Shown: piece by piece, positions 1 to 7,401 of the stretch
Position numbering within the stretch: the stretch's first letter is position 1
Layout of the letters: each line of letters opens with the position of its first letter
Program-made: the position numbers and the translations under genes
The notes under the pieces: model-generated
The model's database searches: none
Told to the model about the DNA's origin: nothing
The model's input: the letters and a program-made list of their open reading frames with translations, nothing else
From: JASFQI01 sp050115555
GTDB lineage: Bacteria; Desulfobacterota; DSM-4660; Desulfatiglandales; HGW-15
Length of the DNA: 8,480 nt
Direction of reading: 5' to 3'
Assembly (NCBI GenBank): GCA_050115555.1
Contig: JASFQI010000215.1
Coordinates: forward strand, 1-8,480

Positions 1-36
1 TATCCGGCGAAACCCGAAGCCGCGACCTTCCACCTT

Positions 37-52
37 CCCGCCTATGCGCGGG
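37..52. repeat. short GC-rich inverted repeat at the GIY-YIG stop codon
   Basis: CCCGC at 37-41 pairs with GCGGG at 48-52 around a 6-nt loop. The stop codon of the GIY-YIG gene (42-44) lies inside the loop. A similar element, CCCGC-TTAT-GCGGG, occurs at 8087-8100, and in one orientation both read GTCCCGC...GCGGG followed by an A/T and AAGG. It could act as a weak transcript-end hairpin or belong to a dispersed palindrome family. There is no T-run, so it is not a standard terminator. Confidence 0.4.
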
Positions 53-296
53 ACGTTTGAACCAGTTCCCAAATGTACGCCTTGCTCTTCCGCTTCTTGA
101 TGCTCCGCTCCCTTTCCATGGCATGGGCTCGATCTGGATGCTCCTCGAAGTACACCAGTTTCCAGGGCCCCTTGCCTCGTGTGTAGACGGACCGGCCCTG
201 GTTGTGCCGAGTGACGCGCTCTTCCAGGTTGCCTGTAGAACCCACGTAATAGCTCCCGTCCTGCTCGCTCTGAAAGATGTAACAGTAGTAGCTCAT
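42..296 (-). CDS. GIY-YIG superfamily nuclease-like small protein (UPF0213/YhbQ-like)
   Basis: This encodes an 84-residue stand-alone GIY-YIG domain, about the usual length for this family of small single-domain proteins. Visible motifs are the paired strands YYCYIF (3-8) and SYYVG (15-19), which are the GIY and YIG equivalents. R27 and H31 sit in the following helix (LEERVTRHNQG), and R62-E63 in ERERSIKK supply the expected metal-binding glutamate. The family is thought to cut or process DNA, but the cellular role of most members is unknown, and no homing intron is visible. The start at 296 fits the family N-terminus but has no Shine-Dalgarno: the upstream bases are the T-run of the tRNA-Asp terminator, which ends 5 nt before the ATG. 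Translation may therefore be weak, or depend on readthrough or a leaderless transcript. Domain assignment is firm; biological function is not known. Confidence 0.82.
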   Translation of the reverse strand: MSYYCYIFQSEQDGSYYVGSTGNLEERVTRHNQGRSVYTRGKGPWKLVYFEEHPDRAHAMERERSIKKRKSKAYIWELVQTSRA

Positions 297-300
297 CAGA

Positions 301-330
301 ATAAAAAAGCCTGCTCGATTGAGCAGGCTT
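301..330 (-). terminator. rho-independent terminator of the lon-tRNA block
   Basis: On the minus strand AAGCCTGCTC and GAGCAGGCTT form a perfect 10-bp stem (321-330 with 307-316) around a 4-nt loop, followed by TTTTAT. It begins 14 nt past the 3' end of tRNA-Asp, so it most likely ends transcripts carrying tRNA-Val and tRNA-Asp. The same stem read on the plus strand lacks a good T-run. Confidence 0.9.
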
Positions 331-344
331 TGGGAGTTCTGAAG

Positions 345-423
345 TGGCGGGGACGACGAGACTCGAACTCGCGACCTCCGGCGTGACAGGCCGGCGTTCT
401 AACCAGAACTGAACTACGTCCCC
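345..423 (-). tRNA. tRNA-Asp (GTC anticodon)
   Basis: The full cloverleaf can be folded by eye. The acceptor stem is GGGGACG with CGTCCCC, the D-stem GTTC/GAAC, and the anticodon stem CCGGC/GCCGG around loop CTGTCAC with anticodon GTC. The T-arm is GCGAG-TTCGAGT-CTCGT, the discriminator is G, and a 3' CCA is encoded. Length is 79 nt including CCA. It lies 68 nt downstream of tRNA-Val with no terminator between, only a weak GCGCC/GGCGC stem, so the two are probably one transcript cut by tRNA-processing enzymes. Confidence 0.96.
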
Positions 424-491
424 GCATGGGTGACTATGAAAACGCTTGCGCGTGTATATCGATCAGCGCCTTGCCGGCGCGTCGGTTCGCA

Positions 492-567
492 TGGTGGGCG
501 GAACAGGGCTTGAACCTGCGACCCCCGGCTTGTAAGGCCGATGCTCTCCCAACTGAGCTACCCGCCC
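492..567 (-). tRNA. tRNA-Val (TAC anticodon)
   Basis: The cloverleaf has acceptor stem GGGCGGG/TCCGCCC (last pair G-T), D-arm GCTCAGTTGGGAGAGC, and anticodon stem CGGCC/GGCCG-like flanking CTTACAA with anticodon TAC. The T-arm contains GGTTCAAGCC, the discriminator is A, and CCA is encoded. Length is 76 nt. It is the first tRNA after lon and is preceded by its own strong promoter (579-607). Confidence 0.96.
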
Positions 568-578
568 GGAAAGGCCGG

Positions 579-607
579 ATTATGCGGAATTCCCCTCCCC
601 TTGTCAA
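579..607 (-). promoter_or_regulatory. sigma-70-type promoter for the tRNA-Val/tRNA-Asp unit
   Basis: On the minus strand TTGACA (602-607) is followed by a 17-nt spacer and CATAAT (579-584): a perfect -35 and a 5-of-6 -10. The predicted start would be about 7 nt on, in a GC-rich CCGGCCT stretch a few bases before tRNA-Val. A GC-rich discriminator of this kind is typical of stable-RNA promoters under stringent (ppGpp) control; that part is inference. The -35 begins 6 nt beyond the lon stop codon. Confidence 0.82.
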
Positions 608-613
608 CCTATT

Positions 614-3070
614 TTAATGCGCGGTCAACTCGGGGACTTCTTTTTCCGATTCCTCGGCCTCCATATCGATGCAGTAAGGCTCGCACTCCTCGGACGGGGC
701 AAAGAGCTCCTCCCCTTCCTTGAAGACCAGGGCCTCGCGCAGCACCTGATCCATGTGCTCCACGGGCACCAGCTCCACCTTTTTGAGAACCCGCCTGGGG
801 ATCTCCTCGATGTCCTTCTTGTTCTCCATGGGGATGAGTACCTTGGCCACCTCCCCACGGTGTGCCGCCAGGATCTTCTCCTTGAGCCCGCCGATGGGAA
901 GCACGCGTCCGCGCAGAGTGATCTCCCCAGTCATGGCTACGTCGCGGCGCACTGGCTTGCGTGTGAGCGCAGAGACCATGGAGGTCGCCAGCGCAATGCC
1001 TGCGGAAGGACCGTCCTTGGGAATCGCCCCCTCGGGTACGTGCACGTGGATATCCACCTTCTCGTAGAACTTCTCCGGCAGCCGGAGCTGCGGAGAACGG
1101 GAACGCACATAGCTCAATGCGGCGCGGGCCGACTCCTGCATGACCTCGCCGAGCTTGCCTGTCAGCACCAGGTTCCCCTTGCCCGGCATGATGGCGGCCT
1201 CGGTCTGAAGCAGCTCGCCGCCCACATCGGTCCAGGCAAGTCCTGTGGTGAGGCCGATCTCGTCCTTTTCTTCTGTACGGCCGTGCCGGAACTTGGGCAC
1301 GCCCAGGTACTTGGGTATGGAGGACTCCACGATCCTCAGCCGGGTGTCCAATCCGTCCTTGGCCACCTTCTTGGCGACCTTGCGGCAGATCGCGGAGATC
1401 TCACGCTCCAGGTTCCTTACCCCGGCCTCCCGCGTGTACTCGCGGACGATCCGCAGGATGGCGGCGTCGGAAAACACCACGTTCTCCTCGGTCAGGCCGT
1501 TCTCCCTGATCTGCTTCTTCACGAGAAACTGCTTGGCGATGTTGAGCTTCTCGAGCTCCGTATACCCCGGCAGGCGAATGATTTCCATGCGGTCCTGCAA
1601 AGGCAAAGGAATGTTATAGAGATTGTTCGCCGTAGTGATGAACAGGATCTCCGAGAGGTCGTAGTCCAGGTCCAGGTAATGATCGTTGAACGCGAAGTTC
1701 TGCTCCGGATCCAGGACCTCGAGCAGGGCCGCGGACGGATCGCCGCGGAAGTCCGTGCTCATCTTGTCCACCTCGTCCAGGCAGAAGACGGGGTTGTTGG
1801 ACCGGGCCTTCTTCAGGTACTGGATGATCTTTCCGGGAAGCGCACCGATGTAAGTCCTGCGGTGCCCCCGAATCTCGGCCTCGTCGCGCACACCGCCAAG
1901 GGAAAGCCGCACGAACTTGCGGGACGTGGCCCGGGCCACGGACTTGGCCACAGAGGTCTTGCCCACTCCGGGAGGGCCCACCAGACACAGGATGGGGCCC
2001 TTGATCTTTTTGGTCAGGGTCTTGACCGCCAGGTACTCCAGGATACGCTCCTTGGGCTTCCTGAGGCCGTAGTGATCTTCTTCCAGAATGGCCTCGGCCT
2101 GCTCGATGTCGTTCTTGTCCTTGGTCTTCTCGCGCCAGGGGAGCACCAGGATCCAGTCGATGTAGTTCCGGACGACTGTCGCCTCCGCGGACATGGGCGA
2201 CATCATCTTGAGCTTTTTGAACTCCTGCCAGACCCGGGAGTGGGCCTCCTTGGGAAGGCGTTTCTTCTTGATCCGCTTCTCCAGCTCGTCGAGCTCGGCC
2301 TTGAAGTCGTCCTTGGTCCCCATCTCCTTCTGGATCGCGCGCATCTGCTCGTTGAGGTAGTAGTCCTTCTGGGTCTTCTCCATCTGCTTCTTGACCCGGC
2401 TCTTCAAGCGCTTTTCCAGGGAGATGATATTGATCTCGTATCGGATGATTTCGAAGAGCTTCTCGAGCCGCGCGTCCGTGCTTTCGACCTCGAGGATCTG
2501 TTGCTTGTCCGCCACCTTGAGCGAGAGGTGTGCAGCCACCGAGTCCGCAAGGCGCGAGGGCTCCTCCATGCCGGCCACCGTGCTCACGTGCTCCTTGCTG
2601 AGCTTTTCGTTGAGCTTTGCGTACTCCTCGAAGCTCTCCACCACCGTGCGCATCAGGGCCTTGGTCTCGGGCGTATTGTCGTCCTCGCGCTCGCGCCCCT
2701 CCACCTCCACCATGAAGAACTCATGATTGCTGATGAAGTTCTCGATGCGCGCCCTCTCCTTTCCTTCGATCAGGGCCTTGACCGTGCCGTCCGGAAGGCG
2801 AAGGAGCTGAAGCACCGCACCCAGCGTGCCGAAGCTGTAGATGTCCTTTTCCGTGGGATTATCGACCTTGGCATCCCTCTGCGCGGAGAGAAAGATCTGC
2901 TTCTCCCGGCTCATGGCGTGCTCAAGGGCCTTAATGGACTTCTCCCTTCCCACAAAGAGGGGAACCACCATGTTGGGAAAGACCACCACGTCCCGCAGGG
3001 GAAGCAGGGGGTATTGCTCTTTTTGTTCCTTCAGGAAATCCAAGGCATTCTTCTTCGTCAAATTGAACAT
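614..3070 (-). CDS. lon: ATP-dependent protease Lon (endopeptidase La)
   Basis: Lon is a cytosolic homo-oligomeric AAA+ protease that degrades misfolded and selected regulatory proteins. The 818-residue product has the full LonA architecture. The N-terminal substrate-binding domain starts at PLLPLRDVVVFPNMV (about 21-35), followed by a coiled-coil stretch around 200-280. The AAA+ module carries Walker A GPPGVGKT (365-372) and Walker B FCLDEVD (429-435). The protease domain has the catalytic serine in KDGPSAG (S689) and the lysine in GGLKEK (K732), spaced 43 residues apart as in E. coli Lon. An acidic tail rich in Glu (about 785-812) ends the protein. Length is within the usual 780-820. The ATG at 3070 is 21 nt past the clpX stop and lacks a clear Shine-Dalgarno, so translation may partly depend on coupling to clpX. 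It is the last protein gene of the block. Confidence 0.97.
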   Translation of the reverse strand: MFNLTKKNALDFLKEQKEQYPLLPLRDVVVFPNMVVPLFVGREKSIKALEHAMSREKQIFLSAQRDAKVDNPTEKDIYSFGTLGAVLQLLRLPDGTVKALIEGKERARIENFISNHEFFMVEVEGREREDDNTPETKALMRTVVESFEEYAKLNEKLSKEHVSTVAGMEEPSRLADSVAAHLSLKVADKQQILEVESTDARLEKLFEIIRYEINIISLEKRLKSRVKKQMEKTQKDYYLNEQMRAIQKEMGTKDDFKAELDELEKRIKKKRLPKEAHSRVWQEFKKLKMMSPMSAEATVVRNYIDWILVLPWREKTKDKNDIEQAEAILEEDHYGLRKPKERILEYLAVKTLTKKIKGPILCLVGPPGVGKTSVAKSVARATSRKFVRLSLGGVRDEAEIRGHRRTYIGALPGKIIQYLKKARSNNPVFCLDEVDKMSTDFRGDPSAALLEVLDPEQNFAFNDHYLDLDYDLSEILFITTANNLYNIPLPLQDRMEIIRLPGYTELEKLNIAKQFLVKKQIRENGLTEENVVFSDAAILRIVREYTREAGVRNLEREISAICRKVAKKVAKDGLDTRLRIVESSIPKYLGVPKFRHGRTEEKDEIGLTTGLAWTDVGGELLQTEAAIMPGKGNLVLTGKLGEVMQESARAALSYVRSRSPQLRLPEKFYEKVDIHVHVPEGAIPKDGPSAGIALATSMVSALTRKPVRRDVAMTGEITLRGRVLPIGGLKEKILAAHRGEVAKVLIPMENKKDIEEIPRRVLKKVELVPVEHMDQVLREALVFKEGEELFAPSEECEPYCIDMEAEESEKEVPELTAH

Positions 3071-3091
3071 TGCGTCGGTGTTTTCTATGGA

Positions 3092-4342
<1,251 letters not shown>

Positions 4343-4354
4343 AACGCCCTTCTC

Positions 4355-4966
4355 CTAAGTGGTTTCGTCGGGCCTCTGGAGATCCCGATGCGTGATCACC
4401 TTGTCTACGATGCCGTACTTCAGGGCCTCTTCAGCATCCATGAAAAAATCCCGTTCCGAGTCCCGCTCGATCCGCTCCAGATCCTGACCTGTATGCTTGG
4501 CAAGAATCCGGTTGATGGTGTCTCGAATCTTCAGGATCTCCCGGGCGTGTATGTCAATGTCCGTGGCCTGCCCCTGCGCACCCCCCATGGGCTGATGGAT
4601 CATGACCCGGCCATGGGGAAGCGAGTAGCGCTTCCCGGCGCTCCCCGAGGCCAGCAAAAGGGCGCCCATGCTGGAGCACTGCCCCATGCAGATGGTGGTG
4701 ACGTCAGGCTTGATGTACTGCATGGTATCGTAAATGGCCAATCCCGCTGTGACCGAACCCCCGGGGGAGTTGATGTACAGGTTGATGTCCTTTTCCGGGT
4801 CCTCGGACTCCAGAAAGAGCATCTGGGCGATGATCGTGTTGGCCATGGGGTCGTGAACCTGTTCTCCAATGAATACGATCCGGTCTTTCAGCAGGCGTGA
4901 ATAAATATCATACGCCCGCTCACCGCGGCTTGTCTGCTCCACAACAATGGGAATCAACATACTCAT
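4355..4966 (-). CDS. clpP: ClpP, ATP-dependent Clp protease proteolytic subunit
   Basis: ClpP is a serine peptidase that forms a double-heptamer barrel and degrades proteins fed by ClpX. The catalytic triad is visible: S99 in GQCSSMGA, H124 in MIHQP and D173 in SERDFF. The strand and oxyanion region NSPGGSV is at 66-72. Length is 203 residues. The N-terminus starts almost directly at the mature sequence LIPIVVEQTSRGER, so any propeptide is only a few residues, shorter than the 14-residue one of E. coli. Two in-frame ATGs compete (4966 and 4960). Upstream purine-rich AGAGAAGAG is only a loose Shine-Dalgarno and fits either, so the start is uncertain by two codons. It follows tig after 69 nt that contain an 8-bp inverted repeat. 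Confidence 0.97.
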   Translation of the reverse strand: MSMLIPIVVEQTSRGERAYDIYSRLLKDRIVFIGEQVHDPMANTIIAQMLFLESEDPEKDINLYINSPGGSVTAGLAIYDTMQYIKPDVTTICMGQCSSMGALLLASGSAGKRYSLPHGRVMIHQPMGGAQGQATDIDIHAREILKIRDTINRILAKHTGQDLERIERDSERDFFMDAEEALKYGIVDKVITHRDLQRPDETT

Positions 4967-4984
4967 CTCTTCTCTTATCGTTTT

Positions 4985-5011
4985 GCATTCCGATTCGCTT
5001 TTACGGAATGC
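4985..5011. repeat. inverted repeat between tig and clpP
   Basis: GCATTCCG (4985-4992) and CGGAATGC (5004-5011) form a perfect 8-bp inverted repeat around 11 nt. It lies 18 nt upstream of the clpP start. As RNA it would be a hairpin in the tig-clpP message, but on the minus strand it is followed by AAAACG rather than a T-run, so it is not a terminator. It could be an RNA-processing site or a transcription-factor operator. I see no convincing -35/-10 pair around it, so a separate clpP promoter is not shown. Confidence 0.6.
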
Positions 5012-5035
5012 TCAAATGATTGTTTAATGTATTAA

Positions 5036-6355
5036 TTACTGGGAGTTTTCTTTGCTTATTTTGTCTGCCTCTACTTCAAAAATTTTAGCACCTTCCACCA
5101 GGTAGTTCAAGGTCTTTTCTTCGAGAAGCTTGTCCTTGTAGGATTCCAGGAGATTGTTCGCTTCATAGTACCGACGTACAAGCTCGGCTTCCTGTCCGAT
5201 CCCTTCCGCCAGTTCGGCGAACCCCTTGGAAAGATCGTCCTCTGTAACTTCAATCTGGTTCAGCTGTGCAATCTCGCTCAACACGAGCATGCGCTTTACG
5301 CGGGACTCCGCGGGCGTCCGCAGGTCCTGGCGCAGCTTGACCACATCCAGTCCGGACTGCTCCAGGCCCGATCCCGACCTTGACAGGTTCTGTTGAATGC
5401 CCTCGATGGCGCGGTTCAGCTCCTCCTCCACCAGGGACTCCGGCAACTCGAACTCCACGGTGTCGCAGATCTTCTGAAGGAGTCGAGTTTTCAGGTCCTG
5501 ATCGATTCTCCTCTCTTCCCGCTTCGTGAGCTCCTTGCGGATCTCGTTCCGCATCTTCTCGAGCGTTTCGATCTTTTCTCCCAGGCCTTTGGCAAACTCG
5601 TCGTCCAGATCGGGAAGCTCCATGGCCTTCATGTCCTGCACCTCGACCTTAAAATCCACGTTCTTTCCGGCAAGCTTCTTGTTCCGGGGATCGTCCTCGA
5701 AGTCCACGCGGAAGGACTCCTCGGTTCCCTTTTTCAAGCCCACGAGTCGTTTCTCAAAGTCGGGGTGAAACTCCCCCGAGCCCACGCGGAGCATGTGATT
5801 ATCGGACTGAAGCCCCGGTACGGGCTGATCGTCCTCAAATCCCTCGTACCGAATGGCCACGTAATCCCCTTCCTGAACACCGCGATCCTCCTCCACCGTG
5901 TGCAGCTTTCCACGGGAGCGTCGGATCTCCTCTACCTGCTTTTCCACGTCCTCATCCGTGACGGACAGGATCTCTTTTTCGACTGAAAACCCCTGGTAGT
6001 CCTTGAGCTCGATCTCAGGCTTCACCTCCAGAACGGCCGTGTAACGAAACGAATGCCCTTTTTGCGGCATATCGTTCTCGATCACCGGCATGCTCAGGGG
6101 ATAGGCGCCGCTCTCCTGCATGGCCTGCGGCAAGGTCTCGTTGACCAGGTCCCGCGTCACATCCTCGAGTACTTCCTTCCCGAAACGTCCTTCCAAAATA
6201 CCTACCGGAATTTTTCCGGGCCGGAAGCCCGGAATTCGGGCCTGCTTTCCGAGCTGTTTGTAAGCCTTTGCGATCCTTCGGTCGACCTCTTCGGCCTCGA
6301 TTTCAACAATGAGCTTCTTTTTGACGGGGCTGATCTCTTCCACGCTGCTTTTCAT
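5036..6355 (-). CDS. tig: trigger factor, ribosome-associated chaperone and prolyl isomerase
   Basis: Trigger factor binds the ribosomal exit tunnel and shields nascent chains; its middle domain is an FKBP-type peptidyl-prolyl isomerase. The product is 439 residues, close to the usual 430-450. The ribosome-docking signature GFRPGKIP is at 43-50. The PPIase domain spans about 160-245 (from GDYVAIRYEGF to FKVEVQDMKAMELPDLDDEF), and a helical, charged C-terminal chaperone domain follows to the end. The reading frame stays open upstream to 6409, but the start at 6355 (MKSSVEEISP) is preferred. It matches the family N-terminus and has AAAGG 5 nt upstream, while the extra 18 residues look like translated leader. 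It is the first gene of the quality-control operon, and a leader of roughly 75 nt separates it from a likely promoter at 6439-6468. Confidence 0.96.
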   Translation of the reverse strand: MKSSVEEISPVKKKLIVEIEAEEVDRRIAKAYKQLGKQARIPGFRPGKIPVGILEGRFGKEVLEDVTRDLVNETLPQAMQESGAYPLSMPVIENDMPQKGHSFRYTAVLEVKPEIELKDYQGFSVEKEILSVTDEDVEKQVEEIRRSRGKLHTVEEDRGVQEGDYVAIRYEGFEDDQPVPGLQSDNHMLRVGSGEFHPDFEKRLVGLKKGTEESFRVDFEDDPRNKKLAGKNVDFKVEVQDMKAMELPDLDDEFAKGLGEKIETLEKMRNEIRKELTKREERRIDQDLKTRLLQKICDTVEFELPESLVEEELNRAIEGIQQNLSRSGSGLEQSGLDVVKLRQDLRTPAESRVKRMLVLSEIAQLNQIEVTEDDLSKGFAELAEGIGQEAELVRRYYEANNLLESYKDKLLEEKTLNYLVEGAKIFEVEADKISKENSQ

Positions 6356-6360
6356 AACGA

Positions 6361-6365
6361 CCTTT
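6361..6365 (-). promoter_or_regulatory. ribosome binding site deciding the tig start
   Basis: On the minus strand the leader reads AAGGGGAAAGG, and its last AAAGG (6361-6365) lies 5 nt before the ATG at 6355. No comparable site precedes the upstream in-frame ATG at 6409. This supports a 439-residue trigger factor. Confidence 0.75.
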
Positions 6366-6438
6366 CCCCTTCTTGCGATGTGGGGCTCCACGGTGAACAA
6401 GGTAAACACGATCTCTGTGACTGCAAGTAAAATGTTTG

Positions 6439-6468
6439 AAACTAAAGGATATCGAGTATCGATGTCAA
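6439..6468 (-). promoter_or_regulatory. probable tig operon promoter with a palindrome in its spacer
   Basis: On the minus strand TTGACA (6463-6468) is separated by 18 nt from TAGTTT (6439-6444): a perfect -35 and a weak -10. The spacer contains ATCGA-GTA-TCGAT (6451-6463), a 13-nt palindrome that also touches the -35, a position where a bound repressor would block RNA polymerase. No CIRCE-type element (TTAGCACTC-N9-GAGTGCTAA) and no obvious sigma-32 promoter is present. Promoter function is an inference from sequence alone. Confidence 0.55.
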
Positions 6469-6777
6469 CCTGTTTCTTCCGGATCGGGGTTGCCCCGCAT
6501 CAAACAGCTCGGTGCGCCATCGGCCGACCTCCAACACAGCCCCCCATCGGCTCCTTAATCAAAAGCAGGAATCATGCCAGAAATACCAACTCACGGTCGG
6601 ACGGATCCTCAACCGACACATCCCAAAGAAAAAGCACGCTTTTTAAGAGGAAATGCACGTATCCAGAAAAGGAAAGAAAACCAAGGAGTGTCAACGATGA
6701 ATACAGAAAGGAAGGCGGAAAGCTTTGAAGCGGGGGGTGTCCGGGCCCCGCACGGTTCCGTAGCCCACCTTTCGGCC
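6469..6777. other. intergenic region between the tig promoter and the small minus-strand gene
   Basis: I support no gene in this stretch. It holds a small hairpin CGGGG-TTG-CCCCG (6485-6497), a weak AAAAAG-CACG-CTTTTT stem (6629-6644), and a GC-rich stretch around 6731-6765 where the 97-residue gene's transcript would run out. None is a textbook terminator. A good-looking AAGGAG (6683-6688) sits 8 nt before an ATG (6697) on the plus strand, but the frame it opens runs mainly antisense to the next gene and is not convincing as protein. Confidence 0.5.
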
Positions 6778-7071
6778 TCAGGGGTTGCGTTTTTTCACGA
6801 GATCGATGAACGCCTCCAGCTCTTCCTCTGTACCAAAAACCTCATTGTACTGCCGCTCACTCCATACGGAAAGACCCAGCTCGAAAATGTGGTGAATCAG
6901 CCGATCCGCATTCTCGGCACCTTGGAGCTTTGCGACCTGATACAGCAACTCATCAGGGACCTTGATCGGATAGACCGCAGTGGAGGTTTCCTTATCCGGC
7001 TTGAGATAGTCTTGAATGCTTTTCAGAATTCTCAAGTTGACATACTTCCGTTGAAATTCTTCTTCGTTCAT
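6778..7071 (-). CDS. 97-residue protein of unknown function, possible ribbon-helix-helix DNA-binding protein
   Basis: I do not recognise a named family. The product has a balanced charged composition and a regular helix pattern, unlike a random frame. AGGAG (7076-7080) lies 4 nt before the ATG. Residues 1-30 are charged and polar. Residues 32-39 (AVYPIKVP) look like a short strand, 40-50 (DELLYQVAKLQ) a first helix, 51-54 a turn and 55-70 (ADRLIHHIFELGLSVW) a second helix. This strand-helix-turn-helix order resembles ribbon-helix-helix repressors such as Arc or CopG. The C-terminal part (TEEELEAFIDLVKKRNP) is another predicted helix. It has no membrane segment or signal peptide. Its upstream region is the tandem-repeat array at 7095-7364, which would suit an autoregulated DNA-binding protein. 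Both the fold and that role are inference. Confidence 0.7.
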   Translation of the reverse strand: MNEEEFQRKYVNLRILKSIQDYLKPDKETSTAVYPIKVPDELLYQVAKLQGAENADRLIHHIFELGLSVWSERQYNEVFGTEEELEAFIDLVKKRNP

Positions 7072-7094
7072 CCTGCTCCTGGGGTTTCAGATTG

Positions 7095-7198
7095 CGGTCT
7101 CGCACAAACCTGCTCGACCGCTGTTGGAAACGTTGTAACCTTTTAGAATCGCGGAGGCAAATCTCCTGGTTTCAGGCTGTATGCGATCAGTTCGTTTC
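7095..7198. repeat. tandem repeat copy 1 (period 109 nt)
   Basis: This 104-nt unit recurs 109 nt further on with about 15 mismatches (about 86% identity by hand alignment), mostly transitions. The best-kept core is GCTGTTGGAAACGT followed by GTAAC and an A/T-rich run, then GGCAAATCTC and ATGCGATC. The period is not a multiple of 3 and no plausible protein reads through both copies, so the repeat is non-coding. It lies just upstream of the 97-residue gene. The segment 7076-7098, which includes that gene's ribosome binding site, itself resembles the second half of the unit (CTCCTGG..TTTCAG). Confidence 0.85.
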
Positions 7199-7203
7199 GT
7201 TGA

Positions 7204-7307
7204 CGGTCTCTCAAAAACCTGCTCGGCCGCTGTTGGAAACGTCGTAACTTTTTAAAATTGCAAAGGCAAATCTCTTGGTTACAGGTTGCATGCGATCGGT
7301 TCATTTC
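7204..7307. repeat. tandem repeat copy 2 (period 109 nt)
   Basis: This second full unit matches copy 1 over 104 nt. Conserved blocks include TGTTGGAAACGT (copy 1 from 7122, copy 2 from 7231), GGCAAATCTC (7156 and 7265) and ATGCGATC (7181 and 7290), each exactly 109 nt apart. Copy 2 is more AT-rich in the middle (TTTTTAAAATTGCAAA). Function is unknown; a protein-binding array or a duplicated structured leader are possibilities. Confidence 0.85.
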
Positions 7308-7309
7308 AC

Positions 7310-7364
7310 AAGGGCAAAATCTGTGGGTCCCAGTCTTTCTGCGACTCCGTCAATTTCAGTTGAA
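7310..7364. repeat. degenerate partial third repeat unit
   Basis: AGGGCAAAATCTGTGGG then CTGCGACTCC and AATTTCAGTTGA line up, with small gaps, with the second half of the two full copies (AGGCAAATCTCTTGG, ATGCGATC, ATTTCA). The first half of the unit is missing. By eye identity is well below that of the two full copies, so this may be an older or truncated duplicate. Confidence 0.5.
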
Positions 7365-7375
7365 CCTGTTCGCAC

Positions 7376-7401
7376 CCTATGTCATAGGATATGTATAGGA
7401 T
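7376..7401. promoter_or_regulatory. operator-like cluster of CCTAT/ATAGGAT half-sites
   Basis: CCTATG-T-CATAGG (7376-7388) is a perfect 13-nt palindrome. ATAGGAT at 7384-7390 is repeated at 7395-7401, exactly 11 nt (about one helical turn) further on. Together they give one inverted and two direct half-sites, which looks like a transcription-factor binding cluster in the divergent region. TTGAAC (7360-7365) upstream could be a -35 for the plus-strand gene, with TAGGAT as a poor -10, but I do not consider that promoter established. Confidence 0.45.

Noticed and set aside
57..617. Plus-strand frames across the tRNAs giving SNSRPPA and NLRPPA peptides
   Set aside because: These are well-known spurious translations of antisense tRNA T-arms.
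5036..6409. A longer trigger factor starting at 6409
   Set aside because: The extra 18 residues do not match the family N-terminus, and a ribosome binding site lies just before the ATG at 6355.
6629..6644. AAAAAG-CACG-CTTTTT as a terminator
   Set aside because: The stem is almost all A-T, too weak, and no supported gene ends into it.
6697..7146. A plus-strand frame starting at ATG 6697 with a good AAGGAG 8 nt upstream
   Set aside because: Most of it is antisense to the 97-residue gene, which has the more protein-like sequence, and its C-terminal part runs into the repeat region. The start signal may be chance or a remnant.
7072..7364. A CRISPR array or tandem riboswitch in the repeat region
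   Set aside because: There are only two full units of about 104 nt with no short repeat-spacer alternation, and I see no recognised aptamer consensus.
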